The notes beneath the pieces were generated by a model. It worked only from the letters and a program-made list of their open reading frames with translations, searched no databases and had not been told where the DNA came from. A DNA stretch of 64,000 nucleotides, from the NCBI GenBank assembly GCA_029204225.1, contig CM055092.1, forward strand, positions 69,188,229 through 69,252,228. The letters run 5' to 3'. Below, in pieces: positions 11,604 through 21,640 of the stretch (position 1 is the stretch's first letter; each line of letters starts with the position of its first letter). The position numbers and the translations under genes are program-made. The stretch is from Diphasiastrum complanatum. Lineage: Eukaryota > Streptophyta > Lycopodiopsida > Lycopodiales > Lycopodiaceae.

Positions 11604-12571
11604 TTCCCTCCCCCTTTAAGAGTATCCTCCTAATGGGAGCAAGCCAAGGAAGTTCAGTCTTAAATCGTCCTCTCTCTCCCAAGTGTCCTCGCCATCTGTC
11701 TTACCATTTCATAACTTAGAAAGAAATTTTTTTCTTAAACATAAGTTAAGAAACTTTATAACTTATGAATAAAAACTTAGAAATCAACCTTTGCAAGGCT
11801 TCAACGTCTACCTTCACCTGTTTGGAATTTACAAAGTTAATAAAGATTTTGTAACTTTATGATTATAGTTTGAAATGTACTTTTCAAGTACAAAGGTTAA
11901 AACTTTGTTTAATAACAAAGTTCACAAGGTTTAGGAAGTTTGAGCTGCAAGTTCATTTCTTTTTTTCAACTTTTTGCAAAGCTCAGTAGTTACAAAGTTT
12001 TTTGTGCTTTGCAACTTGACATCCCATCACAAGCAAAGACAAAGAGTACCCAGTAAAAGTACAAGGTGATATGATGGGACTAATTTCCCTCCCCCAAATG
12101 AAAGATCACTTTGGAGACAGCCTGCAGCTGCTGCCTGTGTCAGATTATTTGTTAGCAGGCCGTACGGACCCGCGCACGCAGGCTCGTAGGTGCCCAGCAA
12201 AATTTTATATATATATCTATATATATATATATATATATATTCGCATTATACAAAAAATTTGAATGCAAAAAATTTTCGACTTCCTAGACTCAACATAAGG
12301 CCAAAAAACGAAATCGGCTTTTGAAGTTTTTAAAACCGCAAAAAATTCAAAAAAAAAACTGACTACTACCACAATAGCTTGCAAAGGTGGTTTGTTTTCA
12401 ATCAAAACAACCTCGGATTGAGATGAACCAAAAAGCAAAGTTGTTTAGATCGATTCAATGAAATCAACTAAGCCTTCCAAAACCTCAGCTAAAAGCATAA
12501 AGCAAAAAAAAAAAGACATAAGTTAGAGCGATTGCACCTTATTCACAATGATCGGTGGCTCTGATACCAAC
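11604..12571 (-). other. Element A internal region, non-coding
   Basis: Bounded by the purine tract (11604-11617) on the left and the primer site (12557-12569) on the right. All frames are short and none resembles gag, protease, integrase or reverse transcriptase. It contains an AT microsatellite at 12206-12240 and A-rich runs. The absence of coding sequence defines A as non-autonomous. Confidence 0.75.
12206..12240. repeat. (AT)n microsatellite
   Basis: About 35 bases of alternating A and T with one interrupting C, inside element A. Confidence 0.9.
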
Positions 12572-13086
12572 TGTTAGAATCTCCATCGTCGTGCCGGTCC
12601 TTGCTAAAGCACAAACGCTATGTTATCACCCAACCATAGAGGTACTACCACCTCACCCCCGTGCACTGGAGCTACAGACCACCATCAAGCAAGCTCGGAT
12701 CTCATGTAAGCCATGGTGTCCCATACCACCATGCCTTACCCTCAACCCTCGCCTACCTACATCCTGAGGCCTAGATACTCGTCCTGACTTGACCACCAAT
12801 GGAACAGCTCTTCATTCTCCAGGAGAGAATCAATGCCAAGCTCATGGAGATCCACCTCTATATACATAGTCCAAGCGGGTCATCTCCCTCCATAGGAGTC
12901 ACGCATGACCAACGACACACGACAATTGTGCACACTGACGTGGGTCTATAATAGCAAGTCACCACGTGCCAATAAGACATTGACATGTGGCACCCAAAAG
13001 ACCTATAGCTCCATATCAGCGTTCCATCCCATTACTGAGACCGTCACCTCAAGTTTCCTGTTGTGTACCCTTATGGGTATGTAACA
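12572..13086 (-). repeat. Element A right LTR (5' LTR of minus-strand element, 515 bp)
   Basis: It runs TGTTAGAATC to GTAACA on the plus strand. It is followed by the CCTTG duplication and preceded by the reversed primer site. It is the complete LTR copy and shows what the other LTR looked like before element B landed. Confidence 0.88.
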
Positions 13087-13770
13087 CCTTGATAAGCCTT
13101 TTGGAATCAAGCTTTGTGGTGTGCTAATTTCTTGTGCAATAGGTGGTCGAGTGCTATTTTGGATGGAAGGACACCTTTTGAGATGCTATTCAAGAGGAGT
13201 CTGAGTGTCAACTTTTTTAAAACTTTGGATGCACATGCTATGTCAATATAACTCTTGATGATAGGACCAAGGAGGATTCGTCTTCAAGGAGAGGTATATC
13301 TATTGGATATAGTGAGGTGAGTAAAACCTAAAAGGTTTACATTCGTACTACAAACAAAGTGATTGTTCGTAGAGATGTCATTTTTTTATGAGGGGAACAT
13401 TCTAAACGTATTTTCAAGTATTATTGATGGTGATGTGGATGGATCTAACATTCTTGATGTTGATGTACTTTAGATGGTGATGATGAAGGACCTTCATCAA
13501 GCCAAGAAGAACATTAAGGGAAAGATAAATGACTTCAAGGCTCACATATGATGAGAAAGGTAGGCAAGTGGAAGTGACTCATTTTGCTTTTCTCACATGC
13601 TTTGGTGAATCTTCTTGTGTAGATGATGCTATGCAAGTAGAATTGGATATCATGCTGGAAAATCAAGTAATGGATCTGAAAAACAAGATTTGTTCAATGA
13701 ATTTGATGGCCATCTCAAAGGGCTTCAACAAGGCAAAAGGGAAGTTGGCAATTTGGAGCTAGTCAAGAGC
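13087..13770 (+). pseudogene. Copia C pol, second part: integrase C-terminal half
   Basis: Coding resumes after the nested insertion as ANFLCNRWSSAILDGRTPFE, an ordinary Copia integrase C-terminal block. CYVNITLDDRTKED, ISIGYSEVSKT and KVIVRRDVIFL follow. Several frameshifts and stops interrupt it. A later open frame (13529-13759) may be linker sequence before reverse transcriptase, but no RT motif follows, so the 3' half of element C is missing. Confidence 0.72.
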
Positions 13771-14115
13771 ATCAAAGGAGAGTCAATTGGCAAAGATGTT
13801 ATGGATTTGTTTTTGTAGGTTATTGAAGACTTAAGTAAGGTCAAAGGAGCATCAAGGAAGTGTTGTTGAAGTTTACTTTACTTGTTCTATCTCATGTTTG
13901 AGCAATTTCATGTGGATGTGTGCAAATTGTCAAGATATGGTAAAGTGCTAAATTGTAAGTGGGCAGGCCCCTTGGATCCCTAAGAGTAAAAGGGAAGGTA
14001 GTAGTGTTTCCACCATTAAGGACCTTTTAGATGTCTACCCTAAAGTTCAAAGTGATACTTCTATGTTACCATATTTTCAGCTAAAGATAAATAGATTTTG
14101 GGTATCATTTACATT
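13771..14115. other. no gene recognised
   Basis: Probably degraded tail of element C or adjoining intergenic DNA. A purine-rich AAAAGGGAAGG is present near 13990, but no LTR is recognisable after it. Confidence 0.4.
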
Positions 14116-14243
14116 AACTATTGGAGTCCAAAGCTTATGGGAATGGATGTAAATGCCTTGGATGGATAAATTCCTCCTCAACTATTGGAGTCCAAAGCTT
14201 ATGGGAATGGATGTAAATACCTTGGATGGATAAATTCCTCCTC
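14116..14243. repeat. tandem duplication, 64 bp x 2
   Basis: Two head-to-tail copies (14116-14179 and 14180-14243) beginning AACTATTGGAGTCCAAAGC differ at about one position, indicating a recent local duplication. No coding role is seen. Confidence 0.9.
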
Positions 14244-15299
14244 TCAATTCATCTTCCTCTTTTGATTAAAAGCTTATCACTATGTATGTACACAGGGATG
14301 ATAATGTTTGAGGTTGTGAATGATAAGTGGAACATTAATGACTTTGCATGAATAGATGAAATAGAATTTGCAATATTTGTCGTTCACTTTTGAGAGAAGT
14401 CATAATTTGGTTATTATCTTGCTCAAATTCTTATTTGGTTGCAAGAAACATCGAGGCTACAACCAAAGATAGCTTGAGCCACAATTTACATGCAAGTTTG
14501 AAAGAAATGATAAAATGAGCAACAAATTCAGTGATATGGTTTATTGTGACCACTTAATTGCACTAGCATCATTGTGTACAATAATTGAATTGCACATCCG
14601 TAACAGCAAATAGATAGGCATAGCCAATCTGGAGTACGTAGATCCTAATTACAACCACGATTTGGAGCTTAAAGCTGGCTAGTATGAGCCATGTATTTTG
14701 CACATGCAGACGATGAATTGTTCTGATGTGTCCATTGCACTCTCCTTTCCAACGTGGCTTGGACTGTCGGCATGGAACCTTCCTCCTTGAACGCTCTAAA
14801 AAGAGCACGACTTCTATGAGAGCTTTTGAAATCTTGATTGCTCACTCAATTTAGCTAGAGAGACCTATTCCCTTGCAGTGAATAAACCTTTGAAGTATTC
14901 AAATATGATGAAAAACCTCAATTCCATCGCTATCGTTGCCAATTGCAGCCAGTTCCCGTCGTGAAATGCATGAGCCTGCGTCTTCCTTTCCAGCCCTAAC
15001 AAAGTTCAAGAATTGCTCCTCGGAAAATTAGATTATTAGGCAATTGCAATATTGAGCTTCAATCAATACAAATGTAGATAGTGTATGCAGAATGAAACTT
15101 TTGGTCCTCAAATGCAAGCAAAGTTACGCTTTTCTAGTAAAACTAGAGTATGCCCGTGTTGCAATCTCGTAATTCTATTGTTTGCTCATTCAACGGAAAT
15201 GTTGCAAACATTTTGCGAACAATCTCTTATGTAATAAGAGTTTGCATCATAGAATAGCTGACCAAATATATTGTTTTAAAACGAATTTGGAATCAAATA
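14244..15299. other. intergenic, no feature recognised
   Basis: AT-rich sequence upstream of the tRNA. A 79-codon minus-strand frame (14569-14808) has no recognisable motif and is probably chance. Confidence 0.45.
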
Positions 15300-15372
15300 G
15301 CGCCTGTAGCTCAGTGGATAGAGCGTCTGTTTCCTAAGCAGAAAGTCACAGGTTCGACCCCTGTCTGGCGCG
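15300..15372 (+). tRNA. tRNA-Arg, anticodon CCT
   Basis: A 73-nt cloverleaf with no intron. The acceptor strands are GCGCCTG and CTGGCGC (one T-T mismatch at pair 6), with discriminator G. The D arm is GCTC/GAGC. The anticodon stem TCTGT/GCAGA encloses the loop TTCCTAA with CCT at 15333-15335. The T arm is ACAGG-TTCGACC-CCTGT. The internal promoter boxes are TAGCTCAGTGG (A box) and GGTTCGACCCC (B box). It reads AGG codons. A T-rich stretch about 40 bases downstream could terminate RNA polymerase III. It looks fully functional. Confidence 0.95.
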
Positions 15373-17753
15373 CGTTGAGATGCCTCTGAAGTATCCTTGT
15401 CATTTATTTATTTTTTTCACGGTCTAAAGTAAATTTTTTCGCTACACTCTATGAGCGTTTATGAGTATGTCTCGGTGGAAGAGGCGTTGCTATGTGACTT
15501 CAAATTTTGCTCCACTGAATATGTGGAGTAATTGTCTTTAGGAAGAACAAAGAATGCAGAAGGGTAATCAATACATCGACTTATGCATATTGGTTTGCAA
15601 GGGACTGAAAATGAGTATCTTTATGTGGAAGATAATGCTTGTAGGATAGAATTTAATGAACATGTAGAGGATTCCTTTGGAGTGTGCCCTTGAATTCATG
15701 AAGGACAGTAACTTGTGAAAAATAGCCATTATGGCCTGAGGTCATAATCATAAAAATGTTGAAGGGGCTTCTATAGAATGGTTCAAAAACCTTTATGAAC
15801 CATAGAAAAGAGAATTTGACAAGTTTCTTCCAGCACCCGAATTGATACGCAAACTCTTTTCAAAATTTTCATATGCTTTTTTACATCTTCATGTGAAGCT
15901 CTTGAGAATTCTGGAAATGTAGAAAATAACCTCTAGATATCTTTGTAGGTCTTTTAGGATTACTCTTGGCACGTTAGCCATGGTTAAGTTGTGATTCGAT
16001 TTTTCCCTCGTGTAGTCCTGCTCTTTAGAAAGCATATTTTTTGTGTCACTAGCTTTAGTGATCTTCATGTCGTAACTGAGTTCTCCTTAATTACACAGAA
16101 TTAATGCAGTATAAAAGATTATCGTTCCCACGGAGATGGTAATAGATGAATATTGGAGATTAATACATTGATGGTTTTGAATAGTAAGATCTTGGTTATT
16201 GACAGATATTTGTTCAATCGGCAGCCAAAACTACCTTAATGTCGAGTAAAGAAATCAAACAATAACATCACACAGACAACGGAACTCTTGTTAAAATTAT
16301 CAGACTCCGCTCAGAGTTAAAGACTCGGAACTGTATCACATTCGATGTAATCGATAGACTGACTTAGGTTCTTATCATGCTAGGTCTATCCATCTGATAT
16401 TTCACCATAGAACATACGACTTACACTAGCGACAAGGCGCTAATGTTCATTCTTAAACAACGAGCAATGTTTAGTTCATTAGCAATTGAATCTCATACGA
16501 TAGTAAGAACTGAACAAAGGATCACAGAGCTCGATCAACTCAATTCATCTAATGTGTACAACAGAACACTAAAAACTCAGATTTGTTAAAAATTCACAAT
16601 TCTAGCTTGACTAGTTTTGGTCATATGACTTGTAAATAGTTAGATGGTCATGATGTGGCTTGTCACACGTGCCAAATAGCATAGGATTCCATTCATAAGG
16701 ATGTTCTCAAGTAGACCTAAGTGTTAGAACCTTTGGAATGAGTCCAAATTATGCTTAGATACAAGGGAGAAAAAATAGGAGCTATTTTTGGTAATTTTTG
16801 CATTGTTGAGGGATCTCCAAGATTCCAACCCTAACTTGGTAGGGATGAAAGATCCACCAAAATTAGCATTAGGGATAGGTTTAGGGCTACTCATACCTGC
16901 CCAAAACCGTGATGGATCATGTATATATAGGTGATGATATCTCACCAAAATCAATCAAGCAATTTCATGTTTTTTCTCTCATAATGGTGCAATTGCTCTC
17001 TATGTTCATAATTGTCTGAGTACTTGTGATTACTAATGATTATAGGATTGAATGGAAGTCTGGTGTACAGTACTCAGACTGTGGGAGGCCGTACTTTCAC
17101 ACGTGTGAAGCCTTCTTCAAGGATTTGGGCCATTTAGTGAGGTTCAAGCATAGATTTTTGATGGATTTTGATGGTTCAACTTGTGCTAATCTTATGAAAT
17201 CATAATCTATTGTTTCCCTCATCATTTCAAGTGTTTTAGGATCCTTATTTGCTGTAATTTTTACAAGATTTAGATACACTCTCAATGATAGAACAGAGTA
17301 AGATGCAAACTCTCGATGATCCATTATGATAAAAATGAGATACATATAGGAACAAGTTTGAGTTCGACACACCCCTTCAACAGGAGGGTGTGACATTCTA
17401 TATAATCCAATCTAAACTAATGAAGTGTTACGTTAACATGTGTATTATTTATGTACTTTTCACACGTGTCAGGACTTCTCAAACCGTGTGAATGATCTCC
17501 TAAGATGTGTGTGATTGCACATAGATTAATCTGACAATGTATTGAGATACAAGCATACTAGCTCAAGAATCTAAGGCAAGAGCACTTGTACATGCATCAA
17601 TCATCAACCATTCATCACACATAATGAAAGGACACTTTCCATGAAAAAAAACTAAGTATAGATTTGGCTTGCTCTTGGGTAGAGAGAGAATGTAAAAAAA
17701 ATCTAAGTGTTGGTGCTTCCTATCTCTCAATCTTGCTATAGAAAACTAAGTAT
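15373..17753. other. intergenic, mostly unassigned
   Basis: Apart from the repeat at 16118-16275 I see no gene. A 99-codon minus-strand frame at 17097-17396 has no known motif. The block AACTAAGTAT(A/G)GATTT occurs twice (near 17650 and 17744), which may have helped create the truncated Copia junction to the right. Confidence 0.4.
16118..16275 (+). repeat. dispersed repeat, inverted partner of 2290-2440
   Basis: About 85% identical by eye to the reverse complement of 2290-2440. It contains ATCGTTCCCACGGAGATGG, a phrase reminiscent of plant retrotransposon leaders. No protein remains nearby. Confidence 0.55.
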
Positions 17754-17862
17754 GGATTTCAATGCTCAACCTCAAATCCATTCAATAATGAGCATCCTCT
17801 TAGATTTAATGACATGCTAAATCTGAAGATCCAAGTTTTTCAGGATCCACATTAAGGGGGAG
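17754..17862 (+). pseudogene. Copia element E: end of RNase H and polypurine tract
   Basis: The last codons read NDMLNLKIQVFQDPH and a stop, comparable in position to KIKAFTDPDQG at the end of element B pol. The tract AAGGGGGAG adjoins the LTR start. Just before it, 17754-17800 repeats the first about 46 bases of the LTR (GGATTTCAATGCTCA...), so an LTR start appears fused directly to the 3' end of pol by an internal deletion. Confidence 0.65.
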
Positions 17863-18758
17863 TGTTGGATTTCAATGCTCAGCCTCAATCCATTCAATAA
17901 TGAGCATCCTAAAAATCTGTCAAAATATGACTCTATTGACTTCGCAGTCTCTGAAGTCATCGAAGTCCGACTTCGACTTCCCCATGTATATACACCAACT
18001 TACTTCAACTTTCTCATTAACTCATGCCATGAACTCCATCGACAACTCGACTTCGTCGACTTGTCCGACATCGAAGTTCCCAACTTACACTTCAAACATC
18101 TCATGTATATAGTCGACATCGACTCCATCGACAAACCGACTTTGTCGACTTGTCATCAACTCTCAACCAACTCCACATACCCGACATCGACTCCCTCATC
18201 AGGGAAAGTCAATCCAAGTGCTATCAGAAGAGTTTATGGCAGTTCATCTACTTGTAGATAGTCTTTAATATTTAAAATATCTCCAATGGCGGTTACCTAC
18301 TATAAGGCGATGTTAATTAACTAAGTAGTTCAAAATACCAAAAATATCTTTGGAGGGCTGCACCTATTAGCAGCTAGCATATATATAGTTGATTAATCTG
18401 GACAGTAAACTACATCGACGATCAACAAGCTGAATTTGTTTTTGCTTCAAGCCATTGTACTCAATTTTTTCCAATCAATCAAGAGTACATTTCTGTCCCA
18501 CTACTGGTTTGTTCTATTGAGCATTGCTACTATTCATTCATCTTGATTATTGCTGGTAACTGTTGCACTTCCGATCTACAACCGTCCGTTGTTCTACTTC
18601 CACTGCTATCCTACCATTATTGAACTGATATCAGAGCATCTGTTTTTCCCAGAGCTCCTCTGATCCGATATCATTTGATATTCTTGATTTCCAACTTGAT
18701 ATCAGAGTTCTGTTTCTATCAGGTTTCTACTGATTCGATATCAAGCATATTTCCAACA
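17863..18758 (+). repeat. LTR of Copia element E (about 896 bp), with a primer-site-bearing tandem tail
   Basis: It starts TGTTGGATTTC after a purine tract and ends TTTCCAACA. The final 130 bases are a degenerate tandem duplication, each unit beginning TGATATCAGAG (like the primer site TGGTATCAGAG) and ending TTTCCAAC. The strict LTR may therefore end at about 18625, with the rest being leader. The right edge abuts a Gypsy integrase (element D) in the middle of its second catalytic block. No matching duplication was found on the left. Confidence 0.65.
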
Positions 18759-19440
18759 TTCCTTTGTCACTGACTAACTTGAGTGGACAACCATATCGAG
18801 TTATTACATTCTGAAATAAGAATTCTGCAACTATTTTGGAATCCTTATGTGTCGCCTCAGCTTCAACCATTAGTTGCATAATCGGTTGCCACCAATAGAT
18901 ATCTTTTCTTTGTACGCCAAGTGACAAGTTTGATTGGTCCAACAAAATCGATACCCCACTTTTTAAATGGGGCAAAAGGTAAAGTAGGAGTCAGAGGCCA
19001 ATTAATGTCTTTAGTAGGTTTACCTACTCTTTGACAAGGATCACATTTCTTATGATAAAGTGTAATGTCTTTGTACATGGTCGGCCACCAGTATGTAGCA
19101 TTCAATATTTCAATTACATTATTTTTCAATGCATAATGTCCTTTGACATCTTCTAAATGTAGAGCTTTTATACCATCGTTGAAGCTCTTCATCCGGGCCT
19201 AACTTGTATAGTACTCCTTTTATAATCATATAAGGTCCAACCTTATGCTGAAAACCTACCTTTTCTTTTGCATTATAATTCTTGGGATAGTTTGGATTAA
19301 TCAAGTAATCAATAACATCATCGTATTGCGAGTTTTCTGTATTGAGAAAAAATGACTCTTCATCAGGAAATTTATCTTCCAGTGGTTCGTTCAAAATGGT
19401 ACCATTCATTCGAGATAGAAAATCAACATTTGTGTGATGC
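18759..19440 (-). pseudogene. Gypsy element D: integrase
   Basis: In minus-strand order this holds the linker FPDEESFFLNTE, the zinc finger region ending HKKCDPCQRVGKP, the first catalytic block WGIDFVGPIKLV, and RYGCPLKLVSDKG with the second catalytic aspartate. There the sequence stops at the edge of the Copia E LTR, so the third catalytic residue and the C-terminal domain are missing. Frameshifts separate the blocks. The protein would have joined element cDNA to chromosomal DNA. Confidence 0.8.
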
Positions 19441-20400
19441 TTTCCCTATCGAATCTGTACTTCGAATGCAAATTCTTGCAATAATAGCACACATCAAGCT
19501 ATCAGCCTAGATAAGTCTACTTTGTTAACGAAATACTTTGGCGCAAATGGTCTACATGGAATATAAATGGATATCTCAAAGAATATATGTCAGAACTTTT
19601 TTACTGAATAAATCAATCCCAATGCTTCCCTTTGTGTAGTTGAATAGTTCTTCTCCGAGCTGGATAACTGGCGCCCTACATAATACACTGAATAATACTT
19701 CTTTAAGTCATCTTTTTGACTCAAGTTTACTCCGATTGCAAATGCTGATACATCGACATATACATGAAATTCATAAAGAAGTATCTCTGCATATTTGTAG
19801 AGTTAGTCAAAGTTTCGACACATGATTAGTTTCTTTGCCTTATATACAACAATCATTGATGAAAACTTCAAGAAATACTCATAAGTAGTCTTGGAAGATA
19901 TTCGCCATCATGCATTGAAAAGTAGCAGGTGCATTGCACAAGCCAAAAGGCATATGTCTGTATGCATATGTGCCCAAGTCGGTTGTAAATGTCATCTTCA
20001 ATTGGTCATCTTGTCTGATAGAAACTTGGTTATAACTAGAGAAACCATCCAAAAAGCTATATAATTCGTGTCCTACGACTTGATCTAGGATTGTATCAGT
20101 AAATGACAACGGGTGGTGATCCTTCTTGGTTGGAGCATTTAATTTTCGGAAGTCTTGGCATAATTGAATTTTACTGGTTTTTTTTCTTTGGCACCACAAC
20201 AATAGGAGATACCCACTCACCGCTTAAGACATGATAAATAATTTCAGTCTCCAAATATTTCTTTATCTCGTATTGAACCATTAGAGAATATTTTGGATTT
20301 GGTCGATATTGTTTTTGTCGAATCGATACCGCATCAGACTTTAAGTCGATTCGATGTTCGTCGAACTCCTTTGGAATTCCTTTAAGATTGTACACCATTT
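19441..20400 (-). pseudogene. Gypsy element D: reverse transcriptase and RNase H
   Basis: RT begins near EWVSPIVVVPKKKN, continues LCQDFRKLNAPTKKDHHPLS and GFSSYNQVSIRQDDQLKMTF, then YRHMPFGLCNAPATFQCMM. The catalytic block reads FLEVFINDCCI, so the second aspartate of the expected FIDD is asparagine, which should abolish polymerisation. RNase H fragments follow (REALGLIYSVKKF, later HHTNVDFLSRMNG), with stops. Upstream is the pre-RT segment GIPKEFDEHRIDLK. Confidence 0.82.
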
Positions 20401-20519
20401 AAACAAACATGCCTTGGTATTGTCTTAATAAGTACATATATAACCGCATACCTAATGTCAATAATTGTTGAGAGATTTTTAAGACTTTATCTGATGTAAT
20501 AGCTATATCAATAACTGCA

Positions 20520-20714
20520 TTAGGTTTTATCATTCCTTCTATCATGTTTGTAAATGTGTAGCCTTGAGCTTCTCTGTTTGATGTCGGTTAATCCAAGTGC
20601 ATGTGCTATATCTTCAGTCATGATATTGACACTTGATCCTGAATCAACTAGAACTTTTTCAATCAAATAGCCTTCAATTGTAATATCGATTTCAGGAGCT
20701 TCGAGATTGCCCAT
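20520..20714 (-). pseudogene. Gypsy element D: aspartic protease
   Basis: VLVDSGSSVNIMTEDIAHAL contains the DSG catalytic triad of retroviral-type proteases, followed by a lost C-terminal half. No gag for element D is recognisable further upstream (20715-21160), which holds no other feature. Confidence 0.75.
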
Positions 20715-21164
20715 ATCAACTCGGAATAAATTGATCTCCGGTAACTTTTGCTTTTGCCTACATTTATCAACGTTCTGAGTTGCTTCCGATAATAGTTATT
20801 GTCAGATAGTAATTGCTTAAAAGTAATATTTGGTTGCAAAGCTCTGAGATCGTCGATAATACTAAACTAGTTGAAATCTTTCACAAGTTATTGATATTTT
20901 ATATGATTGTGAATGAGCCAAAGATACACTACACTAAAATTATGGTCTAATCAATGATCCATTGAGCTAAATCTGAAAATTTGTGCTCACAATGAGTAAG
21001 AGCTTAGAAAAGACACTAGCTTTGTGAATGCACTCCATTAGAGATCTATATAACATGATGCTTAAAGTACTTGTTGTTTTTTTTCTTAATACTGTCTTTT
21101 TCAAAAGAAAAATCAACAAAACAACTTGTAAAACAAAAAAAAGTAAAAATGAGTAGATCTTCAA

Positions 21165-21640
21165 TCATGCTTGTAGATCTAGTTGCCAAAACTTGCGTAA
21201 TCGACTGCCATTCACTGGGGTATCAAATATTCTACCACCTAGGTGTTCCAAGATAACTGCTCTGTACGCAAGTATTTCTTTCACTTTATATGGCCCTACT
21301 TTAAAATTTCAATTTTCCATTGATCAATTTTGTCTTGTACATCAAAGCTAGATCTCCTTCCTTAAAATCTTTTTTTTGTAAAAGGCGATCATGTCATGCC
21401 TTATGTCGGGCTTTCTCTACTGCTAGTGCATGAACTGCCATCAATCTGGTTTCACAAAGTTTATACAAAGCCTCATGACGCAGTTGAAAATATTTAGAAT
21501 CATCCAACCATTCCGCTGCTGCTATGCGGAAAGATGGTACTAAAAATTCGATCGGCAATGGTGTCTAGATCATAGTAACTTTATAAGTAAGTTGTTCTGA
21601 ATGCCCCTAATGTTGCATGAGGTTTAAATGCGTCCCATAT
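21165..21640 (-). pseudogene. Gypsy element F: integrase C-terminal domain
   Basis: The minus strand reads HEALYKLCETRLMAVHALA-like sequence, then KKDFKEGDLALMYKTKLING, VGPYKVKEI and VNGSRLRKFWQLDLQA before a stop. This is the C-terminal end of a Gypsy integrase. The catalytic core is absent: sequence passes from RNase H to this tail near 21640, so about 200 codons have been deleted. Confidence 0.75.

Larger units (their letters stand above)
6778..13086 (-). mobile_element. Element A: non-autonomous LTR retrotransposon inserted in Copia C integrase
   Basis: The element begins TGTTAGAATC and ends GTATGTAACA on the plus strand. It is flanked by the 5-bp duplication CCTTG (6773-6777 and 13087-13091). 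Orientation is minus: a TGGTATCAGAGCC primer site (reverse strand, 12557-12569) adjoins the right LTR, and a purine tract AAAGGGGGAGGGAA (reverse strand, 11604-11617) adjoins the left LTR. Without element B it would be about 1.9 kb, with LTRs of 446 and 515 bp and an interior of 968 bp with no gag or pol. This is the structure of a small LARD/TRIM-like element that depends on proteins from another element. The left LTR is split by element B and lacks about 74 bp that the right LTR keeps. Confidence 0.85.

Noticed and set aside
17875-18261. 128-codon open frame on the plus strand
   Set aside because: It lies wholly inside the LTR of Copia E, has no domain, and its serine/threonine richness follows from repeated TCGAC-type motifs in the LTR.
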